Source: Arenicola marina
Taxonomy: Eukaryota > Annelida > Polychaeta > Arenicolidae
DNA length: 64,000 nt
Reading direction: 5' to 3'
NCBI GenBank assembly: GCA_964019135.1
Contig: OZ025260.1
Coordinates: 25,662,254 to 25,726,253 of the forward strand
A model generated the notes under the pieces. It did no database searches. It was not told where the DNA came from and worked only from the letters and a program-made list of their open reading frames with translations. Every line of letters starts with the position of its first letter. Position 1 is the stretch's first letter. Position numbers and translations under genes: made by a program. Below are positions 11,866 to 24,624 of the stretch, one piece after another.

Positions 11866-11976
11866 TTTGTGACGTCACGTACTGCCGGGAAATCACGTGA
11901 CTATCAGCCTCGGGCGGAATTTTAATCCCGCAGACGCGGGTCTTGGACCACGGGCCGCCCCCCCTTCAGCCAATGC
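11866..11976. promoter_or_regulatory. Promoter-like cluster: CRE, E-box, CCAAT box
   Basis: A perfect CRE palindrome TGACGTCA (11870-11877), a palindromic E-box TCACGTGA (11893-11900) and a CCAAT box in AGCCAATGCGGGG (about 11968-11980) sit within about 110 bp in a locally GC-rich stretch. No coding exon could be assigned on either side, so direction and target are unknown. Confidence 0.35.
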
Positions 11977-12303
11977 GGGGGCTACTTTATTTTTTTCCGT
12001 AATCTTGACGCTCGGCGCATCTTCCACTTGACTTAACCACAGCAGATGTCGCCACTGGAAGTGAGCAATTTGTCATCGTCACGGGAGGGGTCCCAGTGGA
12101 GACACATGCGACTTAATACATAAAGTCTAGGGACCTCGGTGACAACATAACCGTGTTACATACAGCAAGCGGCTACCCAGAGTTATGTTGTGGTATTAAT
12201 CATACTCGAGATGAATATCGAACTACATGTGATAAATGCTATCTAAAGCTACAGTGTGTCGTATAGTTTTTGTGAGTGCTTTATAGTTTAGTGGCTGGGG
12301 TCG

Positions 12304-12424
12304 TAGATGATTCGAATTCGATCATTGTGGATGCTTTAATTCCGGTCATTGTAGACGATGCGAATTCAATCATGGTAAATGATGCGAATTCGAACACTGT
12401 AGATGATGGGAATTCGATACTGCC
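12304..12424. repeat. 24-bp minisatellite, five diverged units
   Basis: Five units of 24 bp share GATGATGCGAATTCGA and TCATTGTA blocks. The open frame across them (Asp/Ala/Asn/Ser/Val-rich) follows from the period being divisible by three. Confidence 0.7.
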
Positions 12425-12659
12425 CTTAAAGTTGTACGTGACTGATTTGTGTGTAATCAACTAATGTATTGCATAGTAAGGTGCGAAAAGCAGGCCCCAG
12501 AAAGTGAAAAAAAGATATTCTTGCATTTGTCGAAACATCCTAAAATGTTCCAATATTATTTTGAAAACGGCAAAAGGTTTTTGAAAAGTTTTAAAAGGCC
12601 ACGAGTCAATCAACGTTGGAATTCTGACGAATTCTAAACGATGAAATTAACGTACTATA

Positions 12660-14060
12660 AGGTACATCCTGTAGAAATACGAGACCATAATGCTGGCTTC
12701 AAACTATGACGCGAGCCACGGACGTTGACAGTGACTGTCGTGACCCTGTGAAAGCTAAACGACTGCCAAATAGAAGGGTGATAGGACTTGACCTTGGGCC
12801 TGATGAAGGACAAACGGGATGAACGTTGACCGTCCTCTTCAACTCGGTTAATTGTCTGTCGCTGTGGTTATGTGGCACCAGCTTCCCGGACCTGAACAAT
12901 GAAGGATAGCCTGGTTCCACGGTCAACAGCGTGGACGGCAATAACTCTGCGACCCTGCGACCCGACCTGTGGGGGGGGGGGGCTGGGCTGGGCGGGGCGG
13001 GTCGGGGCGGGGCGGGAGAAAAGTGAGGGTCACAGAAGTAAATATGCATTCGCAAATAGCCTCTGCATTCATCGCGAGAGGAGGGTAGGAGAATAGGGGG
13101 GCAGTGTGGGGTTGGGGGGGGGGCGCAGCGACCCCTTTCACCCCCGCCCCCACAGGCAGTGTGTGTAGCTGATCCGTGGTGACGAGTAGTGCGGGGCGGG
13201 GGGAGGGGGTCACCAGGGCTGGTGTAACTGGCCAGGGTGACAGCTCCCCGTAATGACCCTCCGTCACCCTCCGACACAAGCAGCGATCAATTGTACACCG
13301 GGCAGGACAGCTACCGGGGGGTAGCTGTGGATATAGCGACGGCGGGGGTGGGCGGGTGGGGGTCTGTGAAGGTGGCTGGTGGTGGTGGTCGGGCAAGAGA
13401 GACTTTTTGACGTAGAGGTGTCGGCGAAGTTAGCATTCCCATAACTCTGGCTGTCACGTGGTACAAACGAAAACGAATCTTCCACGTCAGGGTCAATTTC
13501 ACTTTTTAATCCTCCGAGGTCATAGGGCAAGAGCTTCCCACAAAGGAAAGATGGTAATGGCATATTGGGGCACCGGGGAGGCATTATTTGGGGGGGAAGG
13601 GCCGGGCTGGGGCGGGGGCTGGGGCCGCGGGGCTAGGGCGGGGGGGGGGGTATCGATGGATGTGTTTGATTCGTCGTGTGAGGTGTCTCCAGATGCTTTG
13701 TACCTGACATCAGTGACATGTTTGCTCAAGGACGCCAGGAGTATTCGTCCAGACGGCGATGATCCTCAGGTCACAAACAGCCATTCATTGCTGTGTAAGT
13801 CAGCTCGCCACCACCATGAAGGGTTAAACCAAATAAGCAGTTGCACTTGACGGCGGGGCCTGGACAGATAATGCATGGCCAAACGGGAGTGACAGAAGGA
13901 TGGGATACAAACGAGAGGAATACAAAAGGAGGAGGAGGGCGTGTGTATGGGTGGCGCGGAGGGAAGGAGACTGGGGGGGGGGGGGGATAGATGGGGTACG
14001 GTGGGCACATCTCAAGATTAAAATAATGGCTATTTTCACAGGAATAGATGCGTTTAGTAT
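12660..14060. other. GC-rich low-complexity region without a supported gene
   Basis: G runs at 12970-13015, 13085-13125, 13195-13205, 13590-13650 and 13970-13985 produce Pro-rich open frames on the minus strand in all phases. I see no domain, start context or splice pattern worth annotating. AT-rich sequence follows at 14060-14200. Confidence 0.45.
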
Positions 14061-14711
14061 AACTAATTAATGCAAAATATTTTTAAACAATTAAATGTAA
14101 AAATATACAACATTATAAATATATATCTATTTATACATACATATAATTACAAGACGCATCCGTATATTAATGCGTATTCAGTCTTCTTGTATATTTTAGT
14201 GTGGGACTGAAAACACGTCAGGCTTTACGTGTCGGATAACGACAGAAGCTCTGGGTTCCTGGGCAAGCATAATAAGCCATGTTAGAGGTGAAACTTTTAG
14301 GATAAATGACGTCAAGTCAAATGCCCCAACACGTACAACGCTTAAAAATTCCGTCGCCAACAATCTTGGGTATAACAAATGAAGAAAAAGCCGCCGCGAG
14401 CTCCGGTCGTCTGCTCTGCCGCTAATGGCGGGAAACCCGTTACCTGTCATAATGAGGGTCGTTTTTGCAGGCGAATGAAAGGTTTATGAGTGGAAAACGC
14501 CACTTCAAATTCGCGGAGAGTGTAGTTGACACGTGAAGTGGGTAGAGAAGGGTGTGTCATCTAATACATTACCGCCGAGTGGTGCTGACCATTGCTCAGG
14601 TTTCGCGCCCGCCATTAAAACATTTTACATAGGCTAAATTCCCACAATGACCCTTATTGGCCATCGTAGGAACCAGGCGCGTGGCACACCTTTTGACACC
14701 AAATGGTCCAG

Positions 14712-14834
14712 GTTTGGGTGGCTGGCTGAGTGGCTGGCTGGGTGGGTGGATGGGTGGGTGGATGGATGAATGGTTGGATAGATAGATGGCTGGATGAATG
14801 AATGGATGGATGGATGGATGGATGGATGGTTGGA

Positions 14835-14885
<51 letters not shown>

Positions 14886-15294
14886 ATGAATGAATAGATG
14901 GCTGAATGGCTGGCTGCATGGCTGGCTGGCTGGCTGGATCGCTGGCTGGATCGCTGGCTACCTGGCTGGCTGCCTGGCTGGCTGGATCGATGGATCGCTG
15001 GCTAGCTGGCTGGCTGGATGGATAGATCGCTGGCTAGCTGGCTGGCTGGATGGATAGATCGCTGGCTAGCTGGTTGGATGCATGGCTGGATGCATGGCTG
15101 GCTGGGTGCATGGCTTGATGGCTGGCTGGCTGGCTGGCTGAATGGCTGGCTGGGTTGCTGGATGGATGGATGGTTGGATAGATGGATTGCTGGATGCAAG
15201 GCTGGATGCATCGCTGGATGCATGCCTGGCTGGCTGGCTGGCTGAATGGTTGGATGGCTGCATGGCTGGATGACTGGATGCATTGCTGCATGCA

Positions 15295-15345
<51 letters not shown>

Positions 15346-15405
15346 ATGGCTGGACGGCTGGATGGCTGGATGGCTGGCTGCATGGCTGGATGCATGGCTG
15401 GATGG
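14712..15405. repeat. Tetranucleotide array (GGCT/GGAT)n
   Basis: About 690 bp of CTGG, ATGG, GCTGGATC and CTGCATGG tetramers, with pure GGCT runs at about 14830-14880 and 15296-15342. Both strands are open in several frames (Trp/Leu/Gly on plus, Ser/Gln/Pro on minus), as expected for a 4-bp repeat, so none of these is a gene. Confidence 0.95.
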
Positions 15406-15602
15406 CACACCCTTACAGGAGACCATCGCTACAAAATGGACTGAGGACGGAGTAGTCGTTAAAAAAGTGACAAAAGCAGTGACAGGTGCTGATGCGAGCG
15501 TCATCAACTCGTCATCGGACCTAATCGCTTTCGGTCCACTGCCAAATCGCCCCCTGCCCTTAAGGGCTAGTCGTTAGTGGCGACCAGCGCTCTTTTGTTG
15601 TC

Positions 15603-15617
15603 CATGTAGAGGGCGCG
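15603..15617 (+). promoter_or_regulatory. Weak CTCF-like motif
   Basis: CATGTAGAGGGCGCG matches the CTCF consensus at about 12 of 15 positions. It is listed because stronger matches lie at 5776, 25815 and 31649. Confidence 0.2.
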
Positions 15618-16555
15618 GGAGTCCATTTAACAAGAGGCGCGACGAAATGGCGCTGGACTAAGGTAGTCAGGTGGCTTTGACCGGATATGGCCGCAGGACG
15701 ATTTCCAATGGAAGTCCAGGGCGACGAACCCTCTCAGACGGCAAAATGGTTGCAATGCTGAATTCCTCATTTTAGGCGGTCCATATCGCATTAAAATGTT
15801 TCACAAAAATACTGGTATCACAAATTCGCAATACCACAGAGGGAGAGAGACGACTTGGTGACTTATATATAGGAGCACCGTCGGTCTGACTGCGGTAATG
15901 ACGAGCAGCTGTGGATCGCAATGGCCCAAGGATTCGAAGTAAGATAAACCCTACCGCCTGGTCCTGATTCGTGAAGCTGTGAACTTGGGAATCAGTAACC
16001 ACATCACTAAACTAAAATGTGAAATGTGTAGAAAGGTGACGGGTGACGACCATGCTCCGCCCCCCCCCCCCTTATCCCAGGAGGATGGTGGCGTGGGGGG
16101 CGTTGGGGAGGGGGGGGGGGGGAGTGGCGAACAGGCGGGGGGTGGGCAACCTATAGGACAGATTCACAGATACTATTTTGAGAAAGTAAACAATTATTTA
16201 TACAGTAACTTATATAGTATATTTATATTGTAAATTCGTCTTGTGATCACTTTTCTATTTGATGTATTTCGTGTGTTCTCCCTATATAGTTCACATTGAT
16301 GTCTGGAATCAATCCCATTTTTTTCCTTATTCATCGCGCGTACACACGACGTTGCCATAGGTGGGAATCGACCCCACGAGGGGATCGAGCGACACTTGGC
16401 ATCAACTTGTAGATGGGAAGAAGCTGTGTTTCTCCTCCGTTCCTAGTGGGGGAGATGGCCGTGGTAGACGCCACAAACACCGACCGATGCCATCTGCGGA
16501 CCAAGCTTTGCGTGACATCCTTAGCGCCGGGTCATTTGATATCCAGTGGGGTTGG

Positions 16556-16935
16556 GGTTATTTAAATTCGCCCCAGAACAGAATGACACCCTAAAAAATA
16601 TACCTGGTAAGCCAAAAAAAATTGAAGTTAAAAACGAAGTTAAAGAGATTACCCCCCTTCCCCGGGTAATCAAATGGTCCGTGGAGAGGGAGGGTGGGTG
16701 GATAGTGGCTGTGTTAAGGCATGAGGAAAGGAGGGGGGGAGGGGGGGTGAGAAGATTATCAGGACGAGGCAAGGGGAGATTCCCTTATTTTGGTTTGCCC
16801 CAAAACAGAATCACACCCTAAAGAATATACCTGGTTAAGAAAAAAAAATTGCTTCCATTTCAACCAAGAAAAGTTTAAAACAACATTACCCCCCCCCCCC
16901 CCTCCTTCCCCGGGTATTCAAATGGTCCGTGCCTC
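16556..16935. repeat. Tandemly duplicated block (~240-bp offset)
   Basis: A block running from CCCCAGAACAGAATGACACC to CCCCGGGTAATCAAATGGTC (16570-16680) recurs as CCCCAAAACAGAATCACACC ... CCCCGGGTATTCAAATGGTC (16798-16927). A linking segment with AGGACGAGGCAAGGG (near 16762) also recurs near 17158, so the duplication includes more than the conserved core. The copies are well diverged. I see no coding function. Confidence 0.75.
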
Positions 16936-17339
16936 CGATTACTTCGATCCCCCGCCAGGCGGCACCTTAATGGGTTCACGCTGTGAGCGACATCTGTCGG
17001 CGGGAGATCACCACTCACTGGGGCGCCGCCTGACGTTGCGGAGTTCTGACATGTCCTGGTGGGCTCTAACGATTTTCACTTTGGTAAATGATTATTGGAA
17101 ATGGAGGGGGGGGAGCGTTATACGGAGGAGGGAAGGGGGGGGGGAGGTAGGGGTTACCAGGACGAGGCAAGGGAAGCGGTTATAAGGCAGGGGGGGGGCG
17201 AGGGGGAAGAGGGTGGTTAGAGGTTTAAGACAATTTCCCCTTTGGGTGTTCCTTGGCTTCTGCGCTAATAGTCTCTTTTTTCATCAGTTATTACTGGTGT
17301 CCTTGGTCACTGATGTTGTCCAGTGGTCACTTTGCACGC

Positions 17340-17600
17340 CATCTGGTCACGTTTGCCTACCCCCACCCACCTTCCTCCACGCCCCTCAAACTCTACCCCC
17401 TCCCCCTCCCCTTCCACCCTTCACCCTCCACTGTCTACCCTCCACCCGTCATCCTTAGCCCCATCATAATCGCCTCGCTCTTCTATTGTGCTCCCCCTCT
17501 TGCCCCCACCATAAAGACACTGCTCCTCTCCTACCCCACACTCGCACTTACCCCCCCCTCCCTTGTCCTCTCCCCCATCTGTCCCACCCTGCGCATTGTG
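17340..17600. other. C-rich polypyrimidine stretch
   Basis: The plus strand is C/T-rich (CCCCTCCCC, CCACCCTTCACCC). Open frames here are Pro/Leu/Ser-rich from composition. The stretch ends about 200 bp before the 21-bp array. Confidence 0.5.
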
Positions 17601-17797
17601 ACAGTCTGACCACGTGTCATAATGTCCATTGTTTACTTTATGAATACCGACGTTAAATAAGTTTAATCTTATTTTATCTCATTACGATACCACACCAGAT
17701 TTGTCCAGCTATACGCCCCCAGACCTATCTAACCACCCTCTCCATACTTACGCTGTATATCCATTCTCATCTCGACTTTACGCTCAGCTAACTGCAG

Positions 17798-20700
17798 TGA
17801 CCACAGACACTGTGGCTCAGGCCACAGTCACAGTGGGTCAGACCACAGGCACAGTAGGTCAGACCACAGGCACTGTGGCTCAGACCACAGACACTGTGGC
17901 TCAAACCACAGGCGTTGTGGCTCAGACCACAGGCACTGTGGCTCAAACCACAGGCACTGTGGCTCAGACCACAGGCACTGTGGCTCAGACCACAGGCACT
18001 GTGGGTCAGACCACAGACACTGTGGCTCAGACCACAGACACTGTGGCTCAGACCACAGACACTGTGGCTCAGACCACAGACACTGTGGCTCAGGCCACAG
18101 ACACTATGGCTCAGGCCACAGCCACAGTAGGTCAGACCACAGGCACAGTAGGTCAGACCACAGGCACTGTGGCTCAGACCACAGCCACTGTGGCTCAAAC
18201 CACAGGCGTTGTGGCTCAGACCACAGGCACTGTGGCTCAGACCACAGGCACTGTGGCTCAGACCACAGGCACTGCGGCTCAGACCACAGGCACTGTGGCT
18301 CAAACCACACACACTGTGGCTCAGACCACAGGCACTGTGGCTCAGACCACAGGCACTGTGGGTCAGACCACAGACACTGTGGCTCAGACCACAAGCACTG
18401 TGGCTCAGACCACAGGCACTGTGGCTCAGACCACAGACACTGTGGCTCAGACCACAGGCACTGTGGCTCAGACCACAGACACTGTGGCTCAGACCACAGA
18501 CACTGTGGCTCAGACAACAGGCACTGTGGCTCAGACCACAGACACTGTGGCTCAGACCACAGGCACTGTGGCTCAGACCACAGACACTGTGGCTCAGGCC
18601 ACAGACACTGTGGCTCAGACCACAGGCGTTGTGGCTCAGACCACAGGCTCTGTGGCTCAGACCACAGGCACAGTAGGTCAGACCACAGGCACTGTGGCTC
18701 AGACCACAGGCACTGCGGATCAGACCACAGACACTGTGGCTCAGGCCACAGACACTGTGGCTCAGACCACAGGCGTTGTGGCTCAGACCACAGGCGTTGT
18801 GGCTCAGACCACAGACACTGTGGCTCAGACCACAGGCACAGTAGGTCAGACCACAGGCACTGTGGCTCAGACCACAGGCACAGTAGGTCAGACCAAAGAC
18901 ACTGTGGCTCAGACCACAGGCACTGTGGCTCAGACCACAGGCACTGTGGCTCAAACCACAGGCACCGTGGCTCAGACCACAGACACTGTGGCTCAGACCA
19001 CAGGCACTGTGGCTCAGACCACAGACACTGTGGCTCAGACCACAGACACTGTGGCTCAGACCACAGACATTGTGGCTCAGGCCAAAGACACTCTGGCTCA
19101 GACCACAGACACTGTGGCTCAGACCACAGGCACTGTGGCTCAGACCACAGGCACTGTGGCTCAAACCACAGGCACTGTGGCTCAGACCACAGACACTGTG
19201 GCTCAGACCACAGGCACTGTGGCTCAGACCACAGACACTGTAGCTCAGACCACAGACACTGTGGCTCAGACCACAGGCGTTGTGGCTCAGACCACAGGCG
19301 TTGTGGCTCAGACCACAGACACTGTGGCTCAGACCACAGGCACAGTAGGACAGACCACAGGCACTGTGGCTCAGACCACAGGCACAGTAGGTCAGACCAA
19401 AGACACTGTGGCTCAGACCACAGGCACTGTGGCTCAGACCACAGGCACTGTGGCTCAAACCACAGGCACCGTGGCTCAGACCACAGACACTGTGGCTCAG
19501 ACCACAGGCACTGTGGCTCAGACCACAGACACTGTGGCTCAGACCACAGACACTGTGGCTCAGACCACAGACACTGTGGCTCAGGCCAAAGACACTCTGG
19601 CTCAGACCACAGACACTGTGGCTCAGACCACAGGCACTGTGGCTCAGACCACAGGCACTGTGGCTCAAACCACAGGCACTGTGGCTGAGACCACAGACAC
19701 TGTGGCTCAGACCACAGGCACTGTGGCTCAGACCACAGACACTGTAGCTCAGACCACAGACACTGTGGCTCAGACCACAGACACTGTGGCTCAGACCACA
19801 GACACTGTGGCTCAGACCACAGGCACTGTGGCTCAGACCACAGGCACTGTGGCTCAGACCACAGGCACTGTGACTCAGACTACAGGCACTATGGCTCAAA
19901 CCACAAACACTGTGGCTCAGACCACAGGCACTGTGGCTCAGACCACAGGCACTGTGGCTCAGACCACAGGCACTGTGGCTCAGACCACAGGCACTGTGGC
20001 TCAAACCACAGGCACTGTGGCTCAAACCACAGACACTGTGGCTCAAACCACAGACACTGTGGTTCAGACCACAGACACTGTGGCTCAGACCACAGACACT
20101 GTGGCTCAGACCACAGACACTGTGGCTCAGACCACAGACACTGTGGCTCAGACCACAGACACTGTGGCTCAGGCCACAGACACTGTGGCTCAGACCACAG
20201 GCACAGTAGGTCAGACCACAGGCACTGTGACTCAGACCACAGACACTGTGGCTCAGACCACAGGCACTGTGGCTCAGACCACAGGCACTGTGGCTCAGAC
20301 CACAGGCACTGTGACTCAGACTACAGGCACTATGGCTCAAACCACAAACACTGTGGCTCAGACCACAGGCACTGTGGCTCAGACCACAGGCACTATGGCT
20401 CAGACCACAGGCACTATGGCTCAGACCACAGGCACTGTGGCTCATACCACAGGCACTGTGGCTCATACCGCAGGCACTGTGGCTCATACCACAGGCACTG
20501 TGGCTCAGACCATAGGCACTGTGGCTCAGACCACAGGCACTGTGGCTCAGACCACAGACATAGTCGCTCCTACCACAGACACAGTCGCTCAGACCACAGA
20601 CACAGTCGTTCAGACCACAGACACTGTGGCTCAGGCCACAGACACCGTGGCTCAGACCACGGACACCGTGGGTCAGACCACGGACACCGTGGGTCAGACC

Positions 20701-23540
20701 ACAGGCATGGTGGCTCAGACCATAGACACCGTGGCTCAGATCATAGAAACAGTAGGTCAGACCACAGGCACTGTGGCTCAGACCACGCACACCGTGGGTC
20801 AGACCACAGGCACTGTGGCTCAGACTACAGGCACTGTGGCTCAGACCGCAGGCACAGTGGCTCAGACCATAGACACTGTGGCTCAGATCATAGACACAGT
20901 AGGTCAGACCACAAGCACTGTGACTCAGACCACAGGCACTGTCGCTCAGACCACAGGCAGTGTGGCTCAGACCACAGACACTGTGGCTCATACCACAGAT
21001 ATCGTGGCTCAAACCACGGACACTGTGGGTCAGACCACTGACACTGCGGCTCAGACCACAGGCAATGTGGCTGAGACCACAGGCACTGTGGCTCAGACCA
21101 CAGGGACTGTGGCTCAGACCACAAGCACTGTGGCTCAGACCACAGGCACTGTGGCTCAGACCACAGGCAATGTGGCTCAGACCACAGGCACTGTGGCTCT
21201 GACCACAGGCACTGTGGCTCAGACCACAGGCACTGTGGCTCAGACCACAGACATAGTCGCTCCTACCACAGACACAGTCGCTCAGACCACAGACACAGTC
21301 GTTCAGACCACAGACACTGTGGCTCAGGCCACAGACACTGTGGCTCAGACCACGGACACCGTGGTTCAGACCACAGACACTGTGGCTCAGACCACAGACA
21401 CTGTGGCTCAGACCACAGACACTGTGGCTCAGACCACAGACACTGTGGCTCAGGCCACAGACACTGTGGCTCAGACCACAGGCACAGTAGGTCAGACCAC
21501 AGGCACTGTGACTCAGACCACAGACACTGTGGCTCAGACCACAGGCACTGTGGCTCAGACCACAGGCACTGTGACTCAGACTACAGGCACTATGGCTCAA
21601 ACCACAAACACTGTGGCTCAGACCACAGGCACTGTGGCTCAGACCACAGGCACTATGGCTCAGACCACAGGCACTATGGCTCAGACCACAGGCACTGTGG
21701 CTCATACCACAGGCACTGTGGCTCATACCGCAGGCACTGTGGCTCATACCACAGGCAATGTGGCTCAGACCATAGGCACTGTGGCTCAGACCACAGGCAC
21801 TGTGGCTCAGACCACAGACATAGTCGCTCCTACCACAGACACAGTCGCTCAGACCACAGACACAGTCGTTCAGACCACAGACACTGTGGCTCAGGCCACA
21901 GACACCGTGGCTCAGACCACGGACACCGTGGGTCAGACCACGGACACCGTGGGTCAGACCACAGGCATGGTGGCTCAGACCATAGACACCGTGGCTCAGA
22001 TCATAGAAACAGTAGGTCAGACCACAGGCACTGTGGCTCAGACCACGCACACCGTGGGTCAGACCACAGGCACTGTGGCTCAGACCACAGGCACTGTGGC
22101 TCAGACCGCAGGCACAGTTGCTCAGACCATAGACACTGTGGCTCAGATCATAGACACAGTAGGTCAGACCACAAGCACTGTGACTCAGACCACAGGCACT
22201 GTCGCTCAGACCACAGGCAGTGTGGCTTAGACCACAGACACTGTGGCTCATACCACAGATATCGTGGCTCAAACCACGGACACTGTGGGTCAGACCACTG
22301 ACACTGTGGCTCAGACCACAGGCAATGTGGCTGAGACCACAGGCACTGTGGCTCAGACCACAAGCACTGTGGCTCAGACCACAGGCACTGTGGCTCAGAC
22401 CACAGGCAATGTGGCTCAGACCACAGGCACTGTGGCTCTGACCACAGGCACTGTGGCTCAGACCACAGGCACTGTGGCTCAGACCACAGGCACTGTGGCT
22501 CAGACCACAGACATAGTCGCTCCTACCACAGACACAGTCGCTCAGACCACGGACACAGTCGTTCAGACCACAGACACTGTGGCTCAGGCCACAGACACCG
22601 TGGCTCAGACCACGGACACCGTGGGTCAGACCACAGGCATGGTGGTTCAGACCATAGACACCGTGGCTCAGATCATAGAAACAGTAGGTCAGACCACAGG
22701 CACTGTGGCTCAGACCACGCACACCGTGGGTCAGACCACAGGCACTGTGGCTCAGACCACAGGCACTGTGGCTCAGACCGCAGGCACAGTGGCTCAGACC
22801 ATAGACACTGTGGCTCAGATCATAGACACAGTAGGTCAGACCACAAGCACTGTGACTCAGACCACAGGCACTGTCGCTCAGACCACAGGCAGTGTGGCTC
22901 AGACCACAGACACTGTGGCTCATACCACAGATATCGTGGCTCAAACCACGGACACTGTGGGTCAGACCACTGACACTGTGGCTCAGACCACAGACACTGT
23001 GGCTGAGACCACAGGCACTGTGGCTCAGATCGCAGGCACTGCGGCTCACACCACTGACACTGTGGCTCAGACCACAGGCAATGTGGCTGAGACCACAGGC
23101 ACTGTGGCTCAGACCACAGGCACTGTGGCTCAGACCACAGGCACTGTGGCTCAGACCACAGGCACTGTGGCTCAGACCACAGACACTGTGGCTCAGACCA
23201 CAGGCACTGTGGCTCAGACCACAGGGACTGTGGCTCAGACCACAAGCACTGTGGCTCAGACCACAGGCACAGTAGCTCAGACCACAGGCACTGTGGCTCA
23301 GACCACAGGCACAGTAGCTCAGACCACAGGCACTGTGGCTCAGACCACATGCACTGTGGCTCAGACCACAGGCACTGTGGCTCAGACCACAAGCACTGTG
23401 GCTCAGACCACAGGCACTGTGGCTCAGACCACAGGCACTGTGGCTAAGACCACAGACACTGTGGCTCAGACCACAGGCGCGGTGGCTCAGACCACAGGCA
23501 CATTAGCTCAGACCACAGACACTTTGACTCACGCCACAGC
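17798..23540. repeat. 21-bp minisatellite, ~273 units, with higher-order duplications
   Basis: The unit is ACTGTGGCTCAGACC followed by ACAGGC or ACAGAC. Because 21 is divisible by three and the unit lacks stops, very long frames run on both strands: Thr/Val/Ala/Gln heptads on plus, broken once by a CAG-to-TAG change near 22228, and Ser/His/Cys/Gly heptads on minus across about 5.2 kb. Neither long frame begins with ATG. Nested duplications are visible: 504 bp (24 units; 18.77 to 19.27 kb), 1260 bp (60 units; 20.55 to 21.81 kb) and a 672-bp offset (22.20 to 22.87 kb). Most units contain the dyad CTGTGG-6 nt-CCACAG. I read it as a minisatellite; a mucin-like repeat exon is possible but unsupported. 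Confidence 0.93.
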
Positions 23541-23544
23541 GAGG

Positions 23545-24400
23545 CACGACTTCCGAAGGTTCCGTTATCTTGTGCTGCGTGCTGTCACTGGTATTGGAAT
23601 AATAACAACTTTGGCGTCCGCTCCAAGACGCAGATCGACTGCAAGTTATCACCATTGTCCGGAATCATTCCATCTTTGGGCAGTCCGCTTCTTCGACCGC
23701 TCGTCCCGATATCCGCTTGTGACAAATCGGTCACAGTTCCGCCCAATACTTGGTCTTCCATTTCCCCTCCTCGCCCCCCCCCCCCGCCCCCGCTCCCTTT
23801 ATATCCCCGCCCTCCTTATGTCCCTTCTTTCCCCCTTCCCTTTATCATCCTCCGGCGGCCACACCCCGCCCCCACCCCCGACACCTGCCATGCCCTGGCA
23901 ACCACCCTGCCGCCACACCCAGGAAACAATCTTATCGCACTATGACGCCCACCCGTCCCGACCACCCCCGCTCCCCTAAACCCCTCCAATTTTTTTCCCG
24001 TATACCGGCAGGTCCATTTTTCCCTCTGCCTTCCCTCCTCCTTCGTCCGTACTACGGCGCTCAGGGGCAGCAGCACCTGCTTCCCTCCGGCGGGCGGCCA
24101 CCTCCTCTACCCCCGCCGACCTGCATCCCAGAGACCGCCCCCTCCCCCCACCCGGGCCCCCTGCTAACCTCTCCCCTCCCGGGACCCCTGGTAACCTACC
24201 CCCTCCCGCCCCATCCCAGTCCTTACCCCCGCCGCCCCCCCCCCTTCCCCGGCCTTCTCGTTCCTCTAGCCCCCGCCCCCTCCCTCGGCCTTCCGCTTCC
24301 TCTAGCTCCCGCCCCGCCCTCGGCCTTTCCTTCCCTCTAGCCCCCTGGTTTCCCCAGTAGACGGCTGGGGGGGTAACTGCGGACGATTACCATGCTTGGA
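23545..24400. other. C-rich spacer with no supported gene
   Basis: Runs of CCCC dominate from 23760 to 24350 and give Pro-rich frames in several phases on the plus strand. The stretch separates the 21-bp array from the promoter at 24.45 kb. Confidence 0.5.
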
Positions 24401-24447
24401 CGCACCTTGCGCAAATAATTCATCTCTGGCCCCGCGACGGGGAACAC

Positions 24448-24620
24448 GGCTACTTCCGGTTCTGTCGCCGACGGGGAGCCAATCAGAGCGCGGGTCAAAG
24501 GTCAGCTATTGTTTTGGCAGGTGAATGGTAGGGAGAGAGGCGGCCAAAGGCGGAGGCGGAAATTAATCACTAGTCAGTCTCGCCATCCGCGTCACGTGAC
24601 TTTTATGCGAACACAATAAA
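24448..24620 (+). promoter_or_regulatory. Candidate host promoter: ETS, CCAAT and E-box
   Basis: In order: an ETS site in CTACTTCCGGTTC (about 24449-24461), a CCAAT box in GAGCCAATCAGAGCG (about 24477-24491), a TCAGTCT initiator-like sequence (about 24573) and an E-box GTCACGTGAC (about 24591-24600). The region is CpG-rich, unlike the C-rich DNA before it. It ends directly upstream of a good ATG at 24625. This arrangement is typical of a TATA-less housekeeping promoter in animals. Confidence 0.55.
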
Positions 24621-24624
24621 AAAA

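Noticed and set aside
14596-15577. Ser/Gln/Pro-rich and Trp/Gly/Leu-rich small proteins
   Set aside because: They are frames through a tetranucleotide array and are open on both strands.
17701-23979. Giant Thr/Val/Gln-rich or Ser/His/Cys/Gly-rich proteins
   Set aside because: They are open on both strands, do not begin with ATG, have a period divisible by three and variants spread over all codon positions. They are treated as frames through a minisatellite.
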